64,000 bases of DNA, from positions 124,001 to 188,000 of the forward strand of contig SUXW01000003.1 in NCBI GenBank assembly GCA_015060765.1, in the 5' to 3' direction. The position numbers and the translations under genes were made by a program. The notes below the pieces were generated by a model that saw only the letters and a program-made list of their open reading frames with translations, did no database searches and was not told where the DNA came from. Positions within the stretch are counted from its first letter, which is position 1, and the number at the start of each line of letters is the position of its first letter. Positions 1 to 7,167 of this stretch are shown here, one piece after another. This stretch comes from Bacteroides sp. (GTDB lineage: Bacteria; Bacteroidota; Bacteroidia; Bacteroidales; Bacteroidaceae).

Positions 1-1
1 T

Positions 2-388
2 GCCGGTGACGATTTCAAGAACGACTGTAACACTCAGATCTGCCAGGCTGATGCTATCCCTGCTGGTTTCGAAGGTCTCGATGCAGGTCCCGAAAGCCGC
101 AAGGCATTCGCTGCAGCTATCGAACCCGCCAAGACTATCCTTTGGAACGGTCCTGCCGGTGTATTCGAATTCGACAACTTCACCGGTGGTTCACGCGCTA
201 TCGCCGAAGCCATTGCTACTGCTACTGCCAACGGCGCCTTCTCTTTGATCGGTGGTGGCGACTCTGTAGCTTGTATCAACAAGTTTGGTATGGCCGATAA
301 GGTATCTTATATCTCTACCGGTGGTGGTGCTTTGCTCGAAGCTATCGAAGGTAAGGTACTTCCGGGTGTAGCGGCTATTAAGGGCTGA
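2..388 (+). CDS. pgk: Phosphoglycerate kinase, C-terminal part (cut by window edge)
   Basis: This is the last 128 codons of phosphoglycerate kinase, the glycolytic enzyme that makes ATP from 1,3-bisphosphoglycerate. It is missing from the ORF track because its start lies outside the window; frame 2 is open from the first base to TGA. The recognisable C-terminal signatures are [13 protein letters not shown], the nucleotide-binding [11 protein letters not shown] and the closing [14 protein letters not shown]. Codon use is GC-rich with strong bias, as expected for a highly expressed host gene. A perfect 14-bp hairpin follows ten bases after the stop and probably ends the transcript. Confidence 0.95.
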   Translation, partial: AGDDFKNDCNTQICQADAIPAGFEGLDAGPESRKAFAAAIEPAKTILWNGPAGVFEFDNFTGGSRAIAEAIATATANGAFSLIGGGDSVACINKFGMADKVSYISTGGGALLEAIEGKVLPGVAAIKG

Positions 389-393
389 TTTTC

Positions 394-640
394 TTTACTT
401 TTTTCTTTCTGGCAGCAGAAAGAAAAAAGATAACAAAAAAGAAAGACTGCCGGCTGCCGTTCCGGAGCTAAAAATGGAGCTTGTTTCCTAAAGAAAAAGA
501 ACTCGCTAACGCTCAAACAGCTTTTTCTTCTTCACGGAAACAAGCCCCATTTTCTTCACGCTCCTCCACTAAAGGCCGGTCCCCGTGATGCAACATTGCT
601 TCGCTCGTTGAGGTGGGTGTTTTCGAAAGCATACACTTTA
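394..640 (+). repeat. Structured intergenic repeat, copy R1
   Basis: A long imperfect palindrome. From the left it has the CTTTTTTCTTTCTG hairpin, then GCCGGCTGCCG pairing towards AAAGGCCGG, an arm AAAATGGAGCTTGTTTCC pairing with GGAAACAAGCCCCATTTT, and a core GAACTCGCTAACGCTCAAAC between AAAAAG and CTTTTTC. It ends in the tail AACATTGCTTCGCTCGTTG. Other copies are R2, R3, R5, R6, R7 and R8. R1 and R2 meet tail to tail between pgk and the tRNA operon. No coding capacity is credible here. Confidence 0.85.
398..429 (+). terminator. Hairpin terminator after pgk (alpha end of repeat R1)
   Basis: CTTTTTTCTTTCTG and CAGAAAGAAAAAAG form a perfect 14-bp stem with a GCAG loop, ten bases after the pgk stop. 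The same hairpin recurs at 50092-50123, 53701-53732 and 59768-59799, so it is both a terminator candidate and one end type of the structured repeat family. The U- and A-rich arms would work in either direction. Confidence 0.7.
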
Positions 641-915
641 ACGAGCGAAGCAATGTTGCATCAAACTTCCGGCCTCACTTTTTGGGCGTTAAATGGAGGA
701 AGTTGATGGAGCGTATAGAACAAAAAGCTGTTTGAGCGAAGCGAGTTCTTTTTGTTCAGCGGAAACAACTTTCGGAATAGCCCAAAAAGTGCAGCCGGCG
801 CTTTTTCTTTGTTTCGTTTCTTTTGTGCGCACAAAAGAAATGAAAAGCCCGTGCGGCTAGAGCACAATAAAAGATTCAAAAGAAATGAAAAGCCCGTGCG
901 GCTATAGCACACACC
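641..915 (-). repeat. Structured intergenic repeat, copy R2 (inverted, type II arms)
   Basis: This is the reverse orientation of the family. Its inner arms are a different type: GCCCAAAAAGTG pairs with CACTTTTTGGGC, the same arms as copy R5. Its outer end is the beta type: a perfect self-complementary TTTCTTTTGTGC/GCACAAAAGAAA at 817-840 followed by the CCCGTGCGGC box, which is repeated twice here (853-862 and 891-900). The 89-aa minus-strand ORF over it is a by-product of the repeat, not a gene. Confidence 0.85.
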
Positions 916-947
916 CACGAAAAAAAACAAAAAAACTTCCTCAATTA

Positions 948-979
948 TTTGGAAGTTTCAAATAAACCCATTACCTTTG
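948..979 (+). promoter_or_regulatory. Bacteroides-type promoter of the tRNA operon
   Basis: TTTG at 948-951 and TACCTTTG at 972-979 are separated by 20 bases, matching the -33 TTTG and -7 TAnnTTTG elements of the Bacteroides primary sigma factor. The start would fall near 986, about 30 bases before the first tRNA. Confidence 0.8.
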
Positions 980-1016
980 CACTCGCTTTAGAAAACAAAG
1001 CAGTTCTTTGAAAAAC

Positions 1017-1090
1017 GGTGTGGTAGTTCAGCTGGTTAGAATACCTGCCTGTCACGCAGGGGGTCGCGGGTTCGAGTCCCGTCCATACCG
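1017..1090 (+). tRNA. tRNA-Asp (GTC)
   Basis: A 74-base cloverleaf. Acceptor arms GGTGTGG and CCATACC pair with one G-U, the anticodon loop CTGTCAC carries GTC, and the T arm contains GGTTCGAGTCC. CCA is not encoded. It is the first tRNA of a four-gene operon. Confidence 0.97.
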
Positions 1091-1130
1091 CTCGATTGAA
1101 CAAGGTTCGCTTCGGCGAATCATTTAGGAT

Positions 1131-1202
1131 GGTCCGTTCGTATATCGGTTAGTACTCAAGATTTTCATTCTTGCAAGGGGGGTTCGATTCCCCCACGGAC
1201 TA
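1131..1202 (+). tRNA. tRNA-Glu (TTC)
   Basis: A 72-base cloverleaf with anticodon TTC in the loop ATTTTCATT. Acceptor GGTCCGT pairs with ACGGACT with a terminal G-U, and the T arm is GGGGGTTCGATTCCCCC. CCA is not encoded. Confidence 0.96.
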
Positions 1203-1210
1203 CCAAAATT

Positions 1211-1283
1211 GCGGAAATAGCTCAGTTGGTAGAGCATAACCTTGCCAAGGTTAGGGTCGCGAGTTCGAGCCTCGTTTTCCGCT
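1211..1283 (+). tRNA. tRNA-Gly (GCC)
   Basis: A 73-base cloverleaf. Acceptor GCGGAAA pairs perfectly with TTTCCGC, the anticodon stem-loop AACCTTGCCAAGGTT carries GCC, and the T loop is GAGTTCGAGCCTC. It lies eight bases after tRNA-Glu. Confidence 0.97.
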
Positions 1284-1292
1284 CTTTTTTTT

Positions 1293-1366
1293 GCCTCTTT
1301 AGCTCAGTTGGCCAGAGCACGTGATTTGTAATCTCGGGGTCGTTGGTTCGAATCCGACAAGAGGCT
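1293..1366 (+). tRNA. tRNA-Thr (TGT)
   Basis: A 74-base cloverleaf with acceptor GCCTCTT pairing with AAGAGGC, anticodon TGT in GATTTGTAATC, and a GGTTCGAATCC T arm. It is the last gene of the tRNA operon, six bases before the terminator stem. Confidence 0.96.
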
Positions 1367-1371
1367 CACCA

Positions 1372-1402
1372 AGGACGTTTCTACAGAAACGTCCTTTTTT
1401 TA
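1372..1402 (+). terminator. Intrinsic terminator of the tRNA operon
   Basis: AGGACGTTTC and GAAACGTCCT form a perfect 10-bp stem with a four-base loop, followed immediately by a run of seven T. It directly follows tRNA-Thr. Confidence 0.92.
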
Positions 1403-1528
1403 TTTATACAGGACTGATTGTTTATACGGATCAGGCTTTGTCTATATAGGCTCGACTTTATCTATACAGGTCTGGCTTTATTAGGCCGTCTATACAAGTT
1501 TGGTTTTATCTATACAAGTCCGGCTTTT
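1403..1528. repeat. Degenerate 20-bp tandem repeat, about six units
   Basis: Units start near 1403, 1421, 1441, 1461, 1489 and 1509. The best-conserved form is TCTATACAGGTCTGGCTTTA, with variation in the middle and one 8-base insertion (1481-1488) that breaks the phase. It lies between the tRNA terminator and the 3' end of the convergent NusG-like gene. I see no gene in it. Confidence 0.75.
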
Positions 1529-1543
1529 TGAGTGATTGGAATC

Positions 1544-2668
1544 CTACTTCTTCTTTCCTTTCCTTACGTTGATCTTGAATCCGTTGTCGCTCACCAGAAT
1601 GTAATGTTTCTGTGTCACGATGTGTACCACCCCCTCTATCTGGTTGCTCTTTTCCACGCCCATGGCGATGTGTGCTACATCCCCCTCGCGGTAGTCCTCG
1701 TACAGTGCTTCGGTCGCTTCCGATCGCTCTTTCAGGAATCGTGCAAAGATACGCACCTGCATCTCCGGTATGCGGATGGGTGTGCCGTCGCTGTTCCTCA
1801 TCACGTAGATGTGCGAGTTGAACCTACTGTCGCGGAACGTCTCCAGGTCGTACCGGTTGGTCCGGAAGAAGAAATAGTGCGGCATCAGGTTCACTTCCTC
1901 CACGCCCTCCTTGGTGTGTCGCCGGTAGATGGCCTGATACAGAAAGCGTACCGTCTGTATTTCGTGTCCCTCTTCCGTCAGCGGCAGGTGAGTCACCACC
2001 ACCTCGTCGTTGCCGTCGGGGTTCCATGTGTTCAGTGTCTCGCCCAGGAGCCGTTCGATGTACTCCTTCTTCAGGCACGACAGCAGGAACCATTGCGGCT
2101 CCCGTTCGTTGGTCAGGTAGTTCAGTGCGACCTTCTCCTGCTTCCGTCCCTTCTTTACATCCCCAATGGGAATCCGCACCTCGATGCAGAACCGTTGCAG
2201 TACCGACAGGTAAAATCGTTTTCCTCTGGGAGTCTTGGTGTCCAAGAAGACCCCTTTCAAACCTTTCAGCGGACCCTGCGGCAAGGTTATCTCCTTAATC
2301 TGTTTGCCGGTGGGCACTTCCTCGATGCGCACCACCGTGTAGTTCTCCGGAATCTGCAGTGTCAGTACAAATTGGTCCATTTCCTCTTGCGACAGCTGCA
2401 CATGTCCCTGTTGGCCCGCTTTCCGGCGTACCCGTTGGAGAATTCCTTTGTTGTTTGTCAACAAAGCATCCAGTTCCGTACCCTCATCTTTTGTCTCCAC
2501 GAAGTACGAATTGTCAACATATTCCTGCAGCAGAAACCTCACGGCAGGTTGGGGTCTGTGCTGCTCCACTATCGATGAAATGGGGAAAAATGAAAGATTC
2601 GAAGCCCTTAAGGCCGCTTCGGCGTTCCCTTTTTCTTTCTTGCTGATTGTTCGGATTAAATGCCACAT
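1544..2668 (-). CDS. NusG/UpxY-like antitermination factor, apparently two NusG-like halves
   Basis: This 374-aa protein resembles the Bacteroides UpxY family, NusG paralogues that let RNA polymerase read through the leaders of capsule operons. UpxY and NusG proteins are usually about 170-180 aa; this one is about twice that. Residues 1-175 begin MWHLIRTISKK (NGN-like) and end in a KOW-like stretch with GPLKGLKGVFLD. Residues 180-374 repeat the pattern: QWFLLSCL, a tract MPHYFFFRTNRYD, then a KOW-like YREGDVAHIAMG and closing IVTQKHYILVSDNG. The ORF track starts at 2686; I prefer the Met at 2668 because NGN domains start this way and a -7-like TAATTTTG lies at 2695-2688 on this strand. It is divergent from the capsule operon rather than its first gene. 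The family call is firm, the duplication less so. Confidence 0.65.
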   Translation of the reverse strand: MWHLIRTISKKEKGNAEAALRASNLSFFPISSIVEQHRPQPAVRFLLQEYVDNSYFVETKDEGTELDALLTNNKGILQRVRRKAGQQGHVQLSQEEMDQFVLTLQIPENYTVVRIEEVPTGKQIKEITLPQGPLKGLKGVFLDTKTPRGKRFYLSVLQRFCIEVRIPIGDVKKGRKQEKVALNYLTNEREPQWFLLSCLKKEYIERLLGETLNTWNPDGNDEVVVTHLPLTEEGHEIQTVRFLYQAIYRRHTKEGVEEVNLMPHYFFFRTNRYDLETFRDSRFNSHIYVMRNSDGTPIRIPEMQVRIFARFLKERSEATEALYEDYREGDVAHIAMGVEKSNQIEGVVHIVTQKHYILVSDNGFKINVRKGKKK

Positions 2669-2687
2669 ACTGTACCTAACTTGCATG

Positions 2688-2695
2688 CAAAATTA
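2688..2695 (-). promoter_or_regulatory. Possible -7 element of the NusG-like gene
   Basis: On the minus strand TAATTTTG fits TAnnTTTG and would start RNA near 2682, downstream of the ATG at 2686 and upstream of the ATG at 2668. No good -33 TTTG is seen at the right distance, so support is partial. Confidence 0.35.
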
Positions 2696-2769
2696 GTTAA
2701 CTGTTTCCAATAATCACCATGAATCGTGAAAAAAATGGGATTTTCTTTCTTTATATAAAAATAATAACT

Positions 2770-2777
2770 TACTTTTG
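2770..2777 (+). promoter_or_regulatory. -7 element of the capsule operon promoter
   Basis: TACTTTTG fits TAnnTTTG in the divergent intergenic region. There is no TTTG at the -33 position, so activation or a different upstream element is possible. It would give a leader of about 185 nt before the first capsule gene. Confidence 0.45.
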
Positions 2778-2829
2778 TAACACAATTTAAGGATAGAGGC
2801 CCGTCGCACGATGTGCCGTCCGTGGTAAC

Positions 2830-2854
2830 TTCCCGTTTTTCGGGGGGACTTTTT
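2830..2854 (+). terminator. Leader hairpin 1, possible attenuator
   Basis: TTCCCG-TTTTT-CGGGGG forms a six-pair stem (two G-U) followed by GACTTTTT within the untranslated leader of the capsule operon. With a NusG/UpxY-like gene next door, this is a plausible site of leader termination and processive antitermination. It is a weak terminator by itself. Confidence 0.4.
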
Positions 2855-2898
2855 CTATTAGAAATATTATAGCATGTTTTTTCGCAAGAATTTGATAG

Positions 2899-2920
2899 AC
2901 AATGATTAAAAAATCATTGT
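2899..2920 (+). promoter_or_regulatory. Leader hairpin 2
   Basis: ACAATGATT and AATCATTGT form a perfect 9-bp stem around AAAA, followed by TTGCCTTTTC, 50 bases before the first capsule ATG. It could be an attenuator or a pause hairpin in the same leader as hairpin 1. Confidence 0.4.
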
Positions 2921-2969
2921 TTGCCTTTTCTATGCCCTTTTCCTCGCAAATAAAAATTAAGATTGATAC

Positions 2970-4898
2970 ATGAAACGATTGAAGGTTAAATTGAAACAAC
3001 TGATTATTCGGTTGAGTCAGGTCAGGTACATGAATCGCGCGGCGGTTCTTTTATTGGACACATTTCTCTCCGTATTCTCCACTTTGATGGTCATCCTGTT
3101 TGTCCGCTTCGGTTTGTGGTACAAACTCTCTTTGGGCGATTCGTTGCTCTTGTGCGGCGTATCCCTGGTGGCCACCTTCCTATCCATCCTGGCTTTCCGC
3201 ACCTATGCCAACGTCATCCGTTATTCCACGTTGCGCGAAGTGTGGCGTCTCCTTATGATGGTCATTGCCAAGGAATGCATTTGCGTCCTGCCCATCTGCT
3301 TTACCGACATCCTGCCACACCGGCAGTTGGCCTTCTTTGTAGCCGATTTCTTTGTCGCCTTCGTGGTGCTCCTTTGCTTCCGCATCTTCCTGCTCAATGT
3401 ATACAACCTCATCCAGATGTCCAACTACAGCAAGAAGAAGAACATCCTCATCTACGGCATCGGGGAGGACAGTGTAACCTTGGCGCAGGGCAGTACCAAG
3501 ATCTACATGCTCGACTATGTGGTGCGCGGCTTCCTGGTGAAAGACCCCAAGAAACGCCGTTTTATGTTGGCCGGTATGAATGTCTACAGTGCCAACAGCG
3601 TGGAAGAACTCAAGAAAGTGGCCTATACCCACAACATCGAGGGCATACTGTTCCCCACCATGGCTCTGGCGCAACGCTCCGAGAAGACCATCATCTGCAT
3701 GTGCAAAGAGCTCAACCTCCGCGTGCTGGTAGTCCCCAACACCGAAGAGATGAAGGGCGGCATTGTGAACCGTTCCATCCGCCACATCCACATCGAGGAC
3801 CTCTTGGGACGCGAAGAAATCCAGATCAACTTCAAGGAAATCGGTGCCCTGTTGCAGCGTAAGTCCGTTCTGGTAACCGGAGCCGCTGGTAGCATCGGTA
3901 GCGAAATCTGCCGCCAGCTGGCCAAGTTCGATATCCAGCAGCTCATCTGCTACGACATGGGCGAGACCCCCATGCACGACCTCCGTCTGGAGCTCGAAGA
4001 GAAATACCCCCGCCTCAAGTTCATCCCCGTCATTGGCGATGTGCGTAGCGAGGAACGTCTCGACTTCGTGTTCCGCGCCTACCATCCGCAGGTAGTGTTC
4101 CATGCCGCGGCCTACAAGCACGTGCCCCTTATGGAAGAAAACCCCTGCGAAGCCATCCGCGTGAATGTATACGGCACCCGCAACGTGGCCGATACCGCCG
4201 TGAAGTACGGTGTGGAAAAGTTTGTCATGGTCTCTACCGACAAGGCCGTGAACCCCACCAACATCATGGGCTGCAGCAAGCGTCTGGCCGAAATTTATGT
4301 ACAGAGCCTCAATGCCGCCATCCAGAAAGGCGAGGTGAAGGGCGTTACCAAGTTCATCACCACCCGTTTCGGCAATGTGCTGGGCAGCAACGGCTCCGTT
4401 ATTCCCCGTTTCAAGGAACAGATCAAACAGGGCGGTCCCGTTACGGTGACCCATCCCGATATCATCCGCTTCTTTATGACCATCCCCGAAGCCTGCCGCC
4501 TGGTGCTCGAAGCCGGTACCATGGGCAATGGAGGCGAAATCTTCGTCTTCGATATGGGTGAACCCGTGAAGATAGCCGACCTGGCCCGTCGCATGATCGA
4601 GCTGGCCGGATTCCGTCCCGACAAGGACATCCAGATAAAGTACACCGGTCTCCGTCCGGGCGAAAAGCTCTACGAAGAAGTGCTCAGCGACAAGGAGAAC
4701 ACCAAGGAAACCCCGCATCCCAAGATCAATGTGGCTGCCGTCCGCGAGTACGACTACTGGCAAGTGCTTCCGCATGTCGAGTCGCTCACCCGTCTCAGTA
4801 TCGAGGTGAAGATCCCCGAAATGGTCATCGAGATGAAGGAAGTGGTTCCCGAGTTCAAGAGCCGCAATTCCGTTTACGAAATGTACGATAAGAAATAA
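2970..4898 (+). CDS. Membrane-bound nucleoside-diphosphate-sugar dehydratase/epimerase (CapD/WbpM-like)
   Basis: At 642 aa this has the length of the membrane WbpM/CapD family, which oxidises UDP-GlcNAc to a 4-keto-6-deoxy sugar at the start of many capsule repeat units. Four hydrophobic segments lie at about 24-46, 56-76, 93-113 and 119-143. A first Rossmann fold follows (NILIYGIGEDS, about 158-168), then the catalytic short-chain dehydrogenase domain with VLVTGAAGSIGSE at 300-312. The STDKAVNPTNIMGCSKR stretch has Met in place of the usual catalytic Tyr (MxxxK), typical of the WbpM/FlaA1 subfamily. It is the first gene of the locus and one base from the next. Its GC-rich codon use resembles pgk, unlike the AT-rich genes downstream. 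The exact product cannot be told from sequence. Confidence 0.88.
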   Translation: MKRLKVKLKQLIIRLSQVRYMNRAAVLLLDTFLSVFSTLMVILFVRFGLWYKLSLGDSLLLCGVSLVATFLSILAFRTYANVIRYSTLREVWRLLMMVIAKECICVLPICFTDILPHRQLAFFVADFFVAFVVLLCFRIFLLNVYNLIQMSNYSKKKNILIYGIGEDSVTLAQGSTKIYMLDYVVRGFLVKDPKKRRFMLAGMNVYSANSVEELKKVAYTHNIEGILFPTMALAQRSEKTIICMCKELNLRVLVVPNTEEMKGGIVNRSIRHIHIEDLLGREEIQINFKEIGALLQRKSVLVTGAAGSIGSEICRQLAKFDIQQLICYDMGETPMHDLRLELEEKYPRLKFIPVIGDVRSEERLDFVFRAYHPQVVFHAAAYKHVPLMEENPCEAIRVNVYGTRNVADTAVKYGVEKFVMVSTDKAVNPTNIMGCSKRLAEIYVQSLNAAIQKGEVKGVTKFITTRFGNVLGSNGSVIPRFKEQIKQGGPVTVTHPDIIRFFMTIPEACRLVLEAGTMGNGGEIFVFDMGEPVKIADLARRMIELAGFRPDKDIQIKYTGLRPGEKLYEEVLSDKENTKETPHPKINVAAVREYDYWQVLPHVESLTRLSIEVKIPEMVIEMKEVVPEFKSRNSVYEMYDKK

Positions 4899-4899
4899 T

Positions 4900-5973
4900 A
4901 TGCTGAACTATAACATATCTTTGGAAGGCAAGACCGTCCTGGTGACGGGTGCCGCCGGTTTCATCGGATGCAATTTGTCCTTGAAACTGTTGAGAGAGAG
5001 TAAGAACGTGACCGTAGTGGGCATCGACAACATGAACGACTACTACGACGTGCGCATCAAGGAAGAACGCCTGGCGCAGCTCACGCAGTATTCCAACTTT
5101 GTCTTTGTGAAGGGCGACATTGCCGACCGTGCCGCTATCGACACCCTGTTTGCCGAGTATCGTCCGCAAGTAGTGGTCAACCTTGCAGCCCAGGCAGGTG
5201 TGCGCTACAGCATCACCAATCCCGAGGCCTACATTGCCAGCAACTTGGTGGGCTTCTTCAACATCCTCGAAGCCTGCCGCCACAGTTACGACGAAGGCTG
5301 CACCCCCGTGGAACACTTGGTATATGCCAGCTCCAGCAGCGTGTACGGATCCAACAAGAAGATCCCTTACAGCACCGACGACCAGGTGGACAACCCCGTG
5401 TCGCTCTATGCCGCCACCAAGAAGAGCAACGAACTCATGGCCCATGCCTATTCCAAGCTCTACAACATCCCCAGTACCGGCTTGCGCTTCTTCACCGTCT
5501 ATGGACCCGCCGGTCGGCCCGACATGGCCTACTTCGGCTTTACCGACAAACTCGTGGCCGGCAAGACCATCCAGATTTTCAACTACGGTCATTGCAAGCG
5601 CGATTTCACTTACGTAGACGATATCGTGGAAGGCATCACCCGCATCATGCAGCATGCCCCCGAACGTAGAGTAGGCGAGGACGGCCTCCCCGTACCGCCC
5701 TATAAAGTATATAATATAGGTAACAACCAGCCCGAGAACCTCCTCGATTTCGTACAGATCTTGCAGGAAGAACTCGTGCGTGCCGGTGTGCTTCCAGCCG
5801 ATTACGATTTCGAAGCCCACAAGCAGCTCGTGCCCATGCAGCCCGGCGATGTCCCCGTGACCTACGCCGATGTCACCGCCTTGCAAGAAGATTTCGGATT
5901 CAAGCCCAGTACCTCCCTTCGTCAGGGCCTCCGTGCCTTTGCCGAGTGGTATGCCGCCTATTATAATTTATAA
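4900..5973 (+). CDS. NAD-dependent epimerase, UDP-glucuronate 4-epimerase type
   Basis: A 357-aa short-chain dehydrogenase/reductase that most resembles UDP-glucuronate 4-epimerases, which convert UDP-GlcA to UDP-GalA. It shows the NAD-binding TGAAGFIG (17-24), the family stretch GIDNMNDYYD, YASSSSVYG, and the catalytic YAATK (Tyr/Lys pair). It starts one base after the dehydratase stop, so translation is probably coupled. The next two genes, a GHMP kinase and a nucleotidyltransferase, together with this epimerase could form a salvage or supply route for a UDP-uronic acid or galactose-like sugar; that is inference. Confidence 0.85.
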   Translation: MLNYNISLEGKTVLVTGAAGFIGCNLSLKLLRESKNVTVVGIDNMNDYYDVRIKEERLAQLTQYSNFVFVKGDIADRAAIDTLFAEYRPQVVVNLAAQAGVRYSITNPEAYIASNLVGFFNILEACRHSYDEGCTPVEHLVYASSSSVYGSNKKIPYSTDDQVDNPVSLYAATKKSNELMAHAYSKLYNIPSTGLRFFTVYGPAGRPDMAYFGFTDKLVAGKTIQIFNYGHCKRDFTYVDDIVEGITRIMQHAPERRVGEDGLPVPPYKVYNIGNNQPENLLDFVQILQEELVRAGVLPADYDFEAHKQLVPMQPGDVPVTYADVTALQEDFGFKPSTSLRQGLRAFAEWYAAYYNL

Positions 5974-6020
5974 TTCTCAATTTTTATTTTTTAATTCTCA
6001 ATTTTTAATTCTCAATTCCC
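5972..6020 (+). repeat. Triple AATTCTCAATT direct repeat before the GHMP kinase
   Basis: AATTCTCAATTTTT occurs at 5972-5985 and 5993-6006, and AATTCTCAATTCCC at 6007-6020. It overlaps the end of the epimerase gene and fills the gap to the GTG start at 6024. Such arrays can change length by slippage and could set the spacing upstream of that start. Confidence 0.5.
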
Positions 6021-6023
6021 AAA

Positions 6024-7160
6024 GTGCAGTATCACATCTTTTCTCCCTATCGCGTCTGCCCGTTGGGCGCACACGTCGATCACCAGCACGGCCTGGTTAC
6101 CGGCTTTGCCATCGACAAGGGCGTGGACCTCTGGTTCACACCGAGTGAAGACGGTCGGGTGCACCTCGAGTCACAGACCTTCGAGGGCATTGTAGACTTC
6201 GACATCACCCAGCCCACCCAGATGAAGGAAGGCAATTGGGGCGACTACGCCCGTGGTGCCAAGTACGCATTGAAGAAACGCTTCCACCTCTCCCGGGGTA
6301 TTCGGGGTGTCATCAAGGGAAGCCTGCCCATTGGCGGACTCTCCTCCAGTGCCGCTGTGCTCATTGCCTACGTCATGGCGTTTGCCAAGGCCAACAACAT
6401 CACCCTCACCCCCATGGAAGTCATCAAGATATCCAGTCAGGCCGAGCGCGAATACATCGGTCTCACCAACGGTATCCTCGACCAGGCCTGTATCGCCTTG
6501 AGCGAAAAAGATGCCCTGCTCTTCCTCGATACCGATACCGAGCAGTACCGCCTTATCCGTCGCAATCCCCGCATGCCCCAGTTCGAGCTGGCCATTATCT
6601 TCAGCGGGCTCACCCGTAGCCTGGTGAACAGCGACTACAACCTGCGTGTGGCCGAGTGCAAGACCGCTGCCTGGAACATGATGGCCTATACCGGTATGCC
6701 GCTCAAGAGCTTCGACAAGACCTTCTTGCGCGACATCCCCAAGGAAACCTTCGACCTCACCAAGGATAAGATGCCCCCCCGCTTCGCCCGTCGTGCCGAG
6801 CATTTCTACAGCGAATACAAGCGCGTGCGCAAGGGAGTCACCGCGTGGGAAACCGGCAACCTCGCCCTCTTCGGCCAGCTCAGTTTCGAGAGCTGCCAGA
6901 GTTCCATCAAGAACTACGAGTGCGGTAGCGAAGAGCTCATAGCCATCTACAACATCATGCGCCAGACCGACGGCATCTACGGAGGCCGTTTCAGTGGAGC
7001 CGGATTCAAGGGCGCCTGCATTGCCCTGGTCGATTCCGCCAAGCGCGACCAGATACGCGAACAGATTACCACCGAATATCTTCGTATGTTCCCCGAATAC
7101 GAAGGCAGTTTCGAAATCCATTTCTGCCAGACAGACAATGGTGCCCGATTTATAGAATAA
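6024..7160 (+). CDS. GHMP kinase, galactokinase-like
   Basis: This 378-aa protein belongs to the GHMP sugar kinases. Residues 7-23 (SPYRVCPLGAHVDHQHG) are the counterpart of the galactokinase signature, and the ATP-binding loop PIGGLSSSAAV lies at 102-112. A glycine-rich GGRFSGAGFKGACIA near the C terminus is motif 3. The start must be GTG at 6024: an in-frame stop sits at 6006-6008 with no ATG between. The substrate is probably a C1-hydroxy sugar such as galactose or a uronic acid (galacturonokinase-like), given the adjoining uronate epimerase and nucleotidyltransferase. That assignment is inference. Confidence 0.82.
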   Translation: MQYHIFSPYRVCPLGAHVDHQHGLVTGFAIDKGVDLWFTPSEDGRVHLESQTFEGIVDFDITQPTQMKEGNWGDYARGAKYALKKRFHLSRGIRGVIKGSLPIGGLSSSAAVLIAYVMAFAKANNITLTPMEVIKISSQAEREYIGLTNGILDQACIALSEKDALLFLDTDTEQYRLIRRNPRMPQFELAIIFSGLTRSLVNSDYNLRVAECKTAAWNMMAYTGMPLKSFDKTFLRDIPKETFDLTKDKMPPRFARRAEHFYSEYKRVRKGVTAWETGNLALFGQLSFESCQSSIKNYECGSEELIAIYNIMRQTDGIYGGRFSGAGFKGACIALVDSAKRDQIREQITTEYLRMFPEYEGSFEIHFCQTDNGARFIE

Positions 7161-7167
7161 CGTTAGA

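Noticed and set aside
1532-2578. 348-aa plus-strand ORF over the NusG-like gene
   Set aside because: It is a shadow: the minus-strand frame has NGN/KOW-like segments, and the plus-strand frame is Val/His/Leu-rich without any domain.
2700-2969. Invertible capsule promoter
   Set aside because: I looked for inverted repeats flanking the -7 element as in B. fragilis capsule loci and found only short local hairpins in the leader.
3180-4775. 531-aa minus-strand ORF over the CapD-like gene
   Set aside because: It is the antisense shadow of a GC-rich gene with strong motifs on the plus strand; its His/Gly-rich composition has no recognisable domain.
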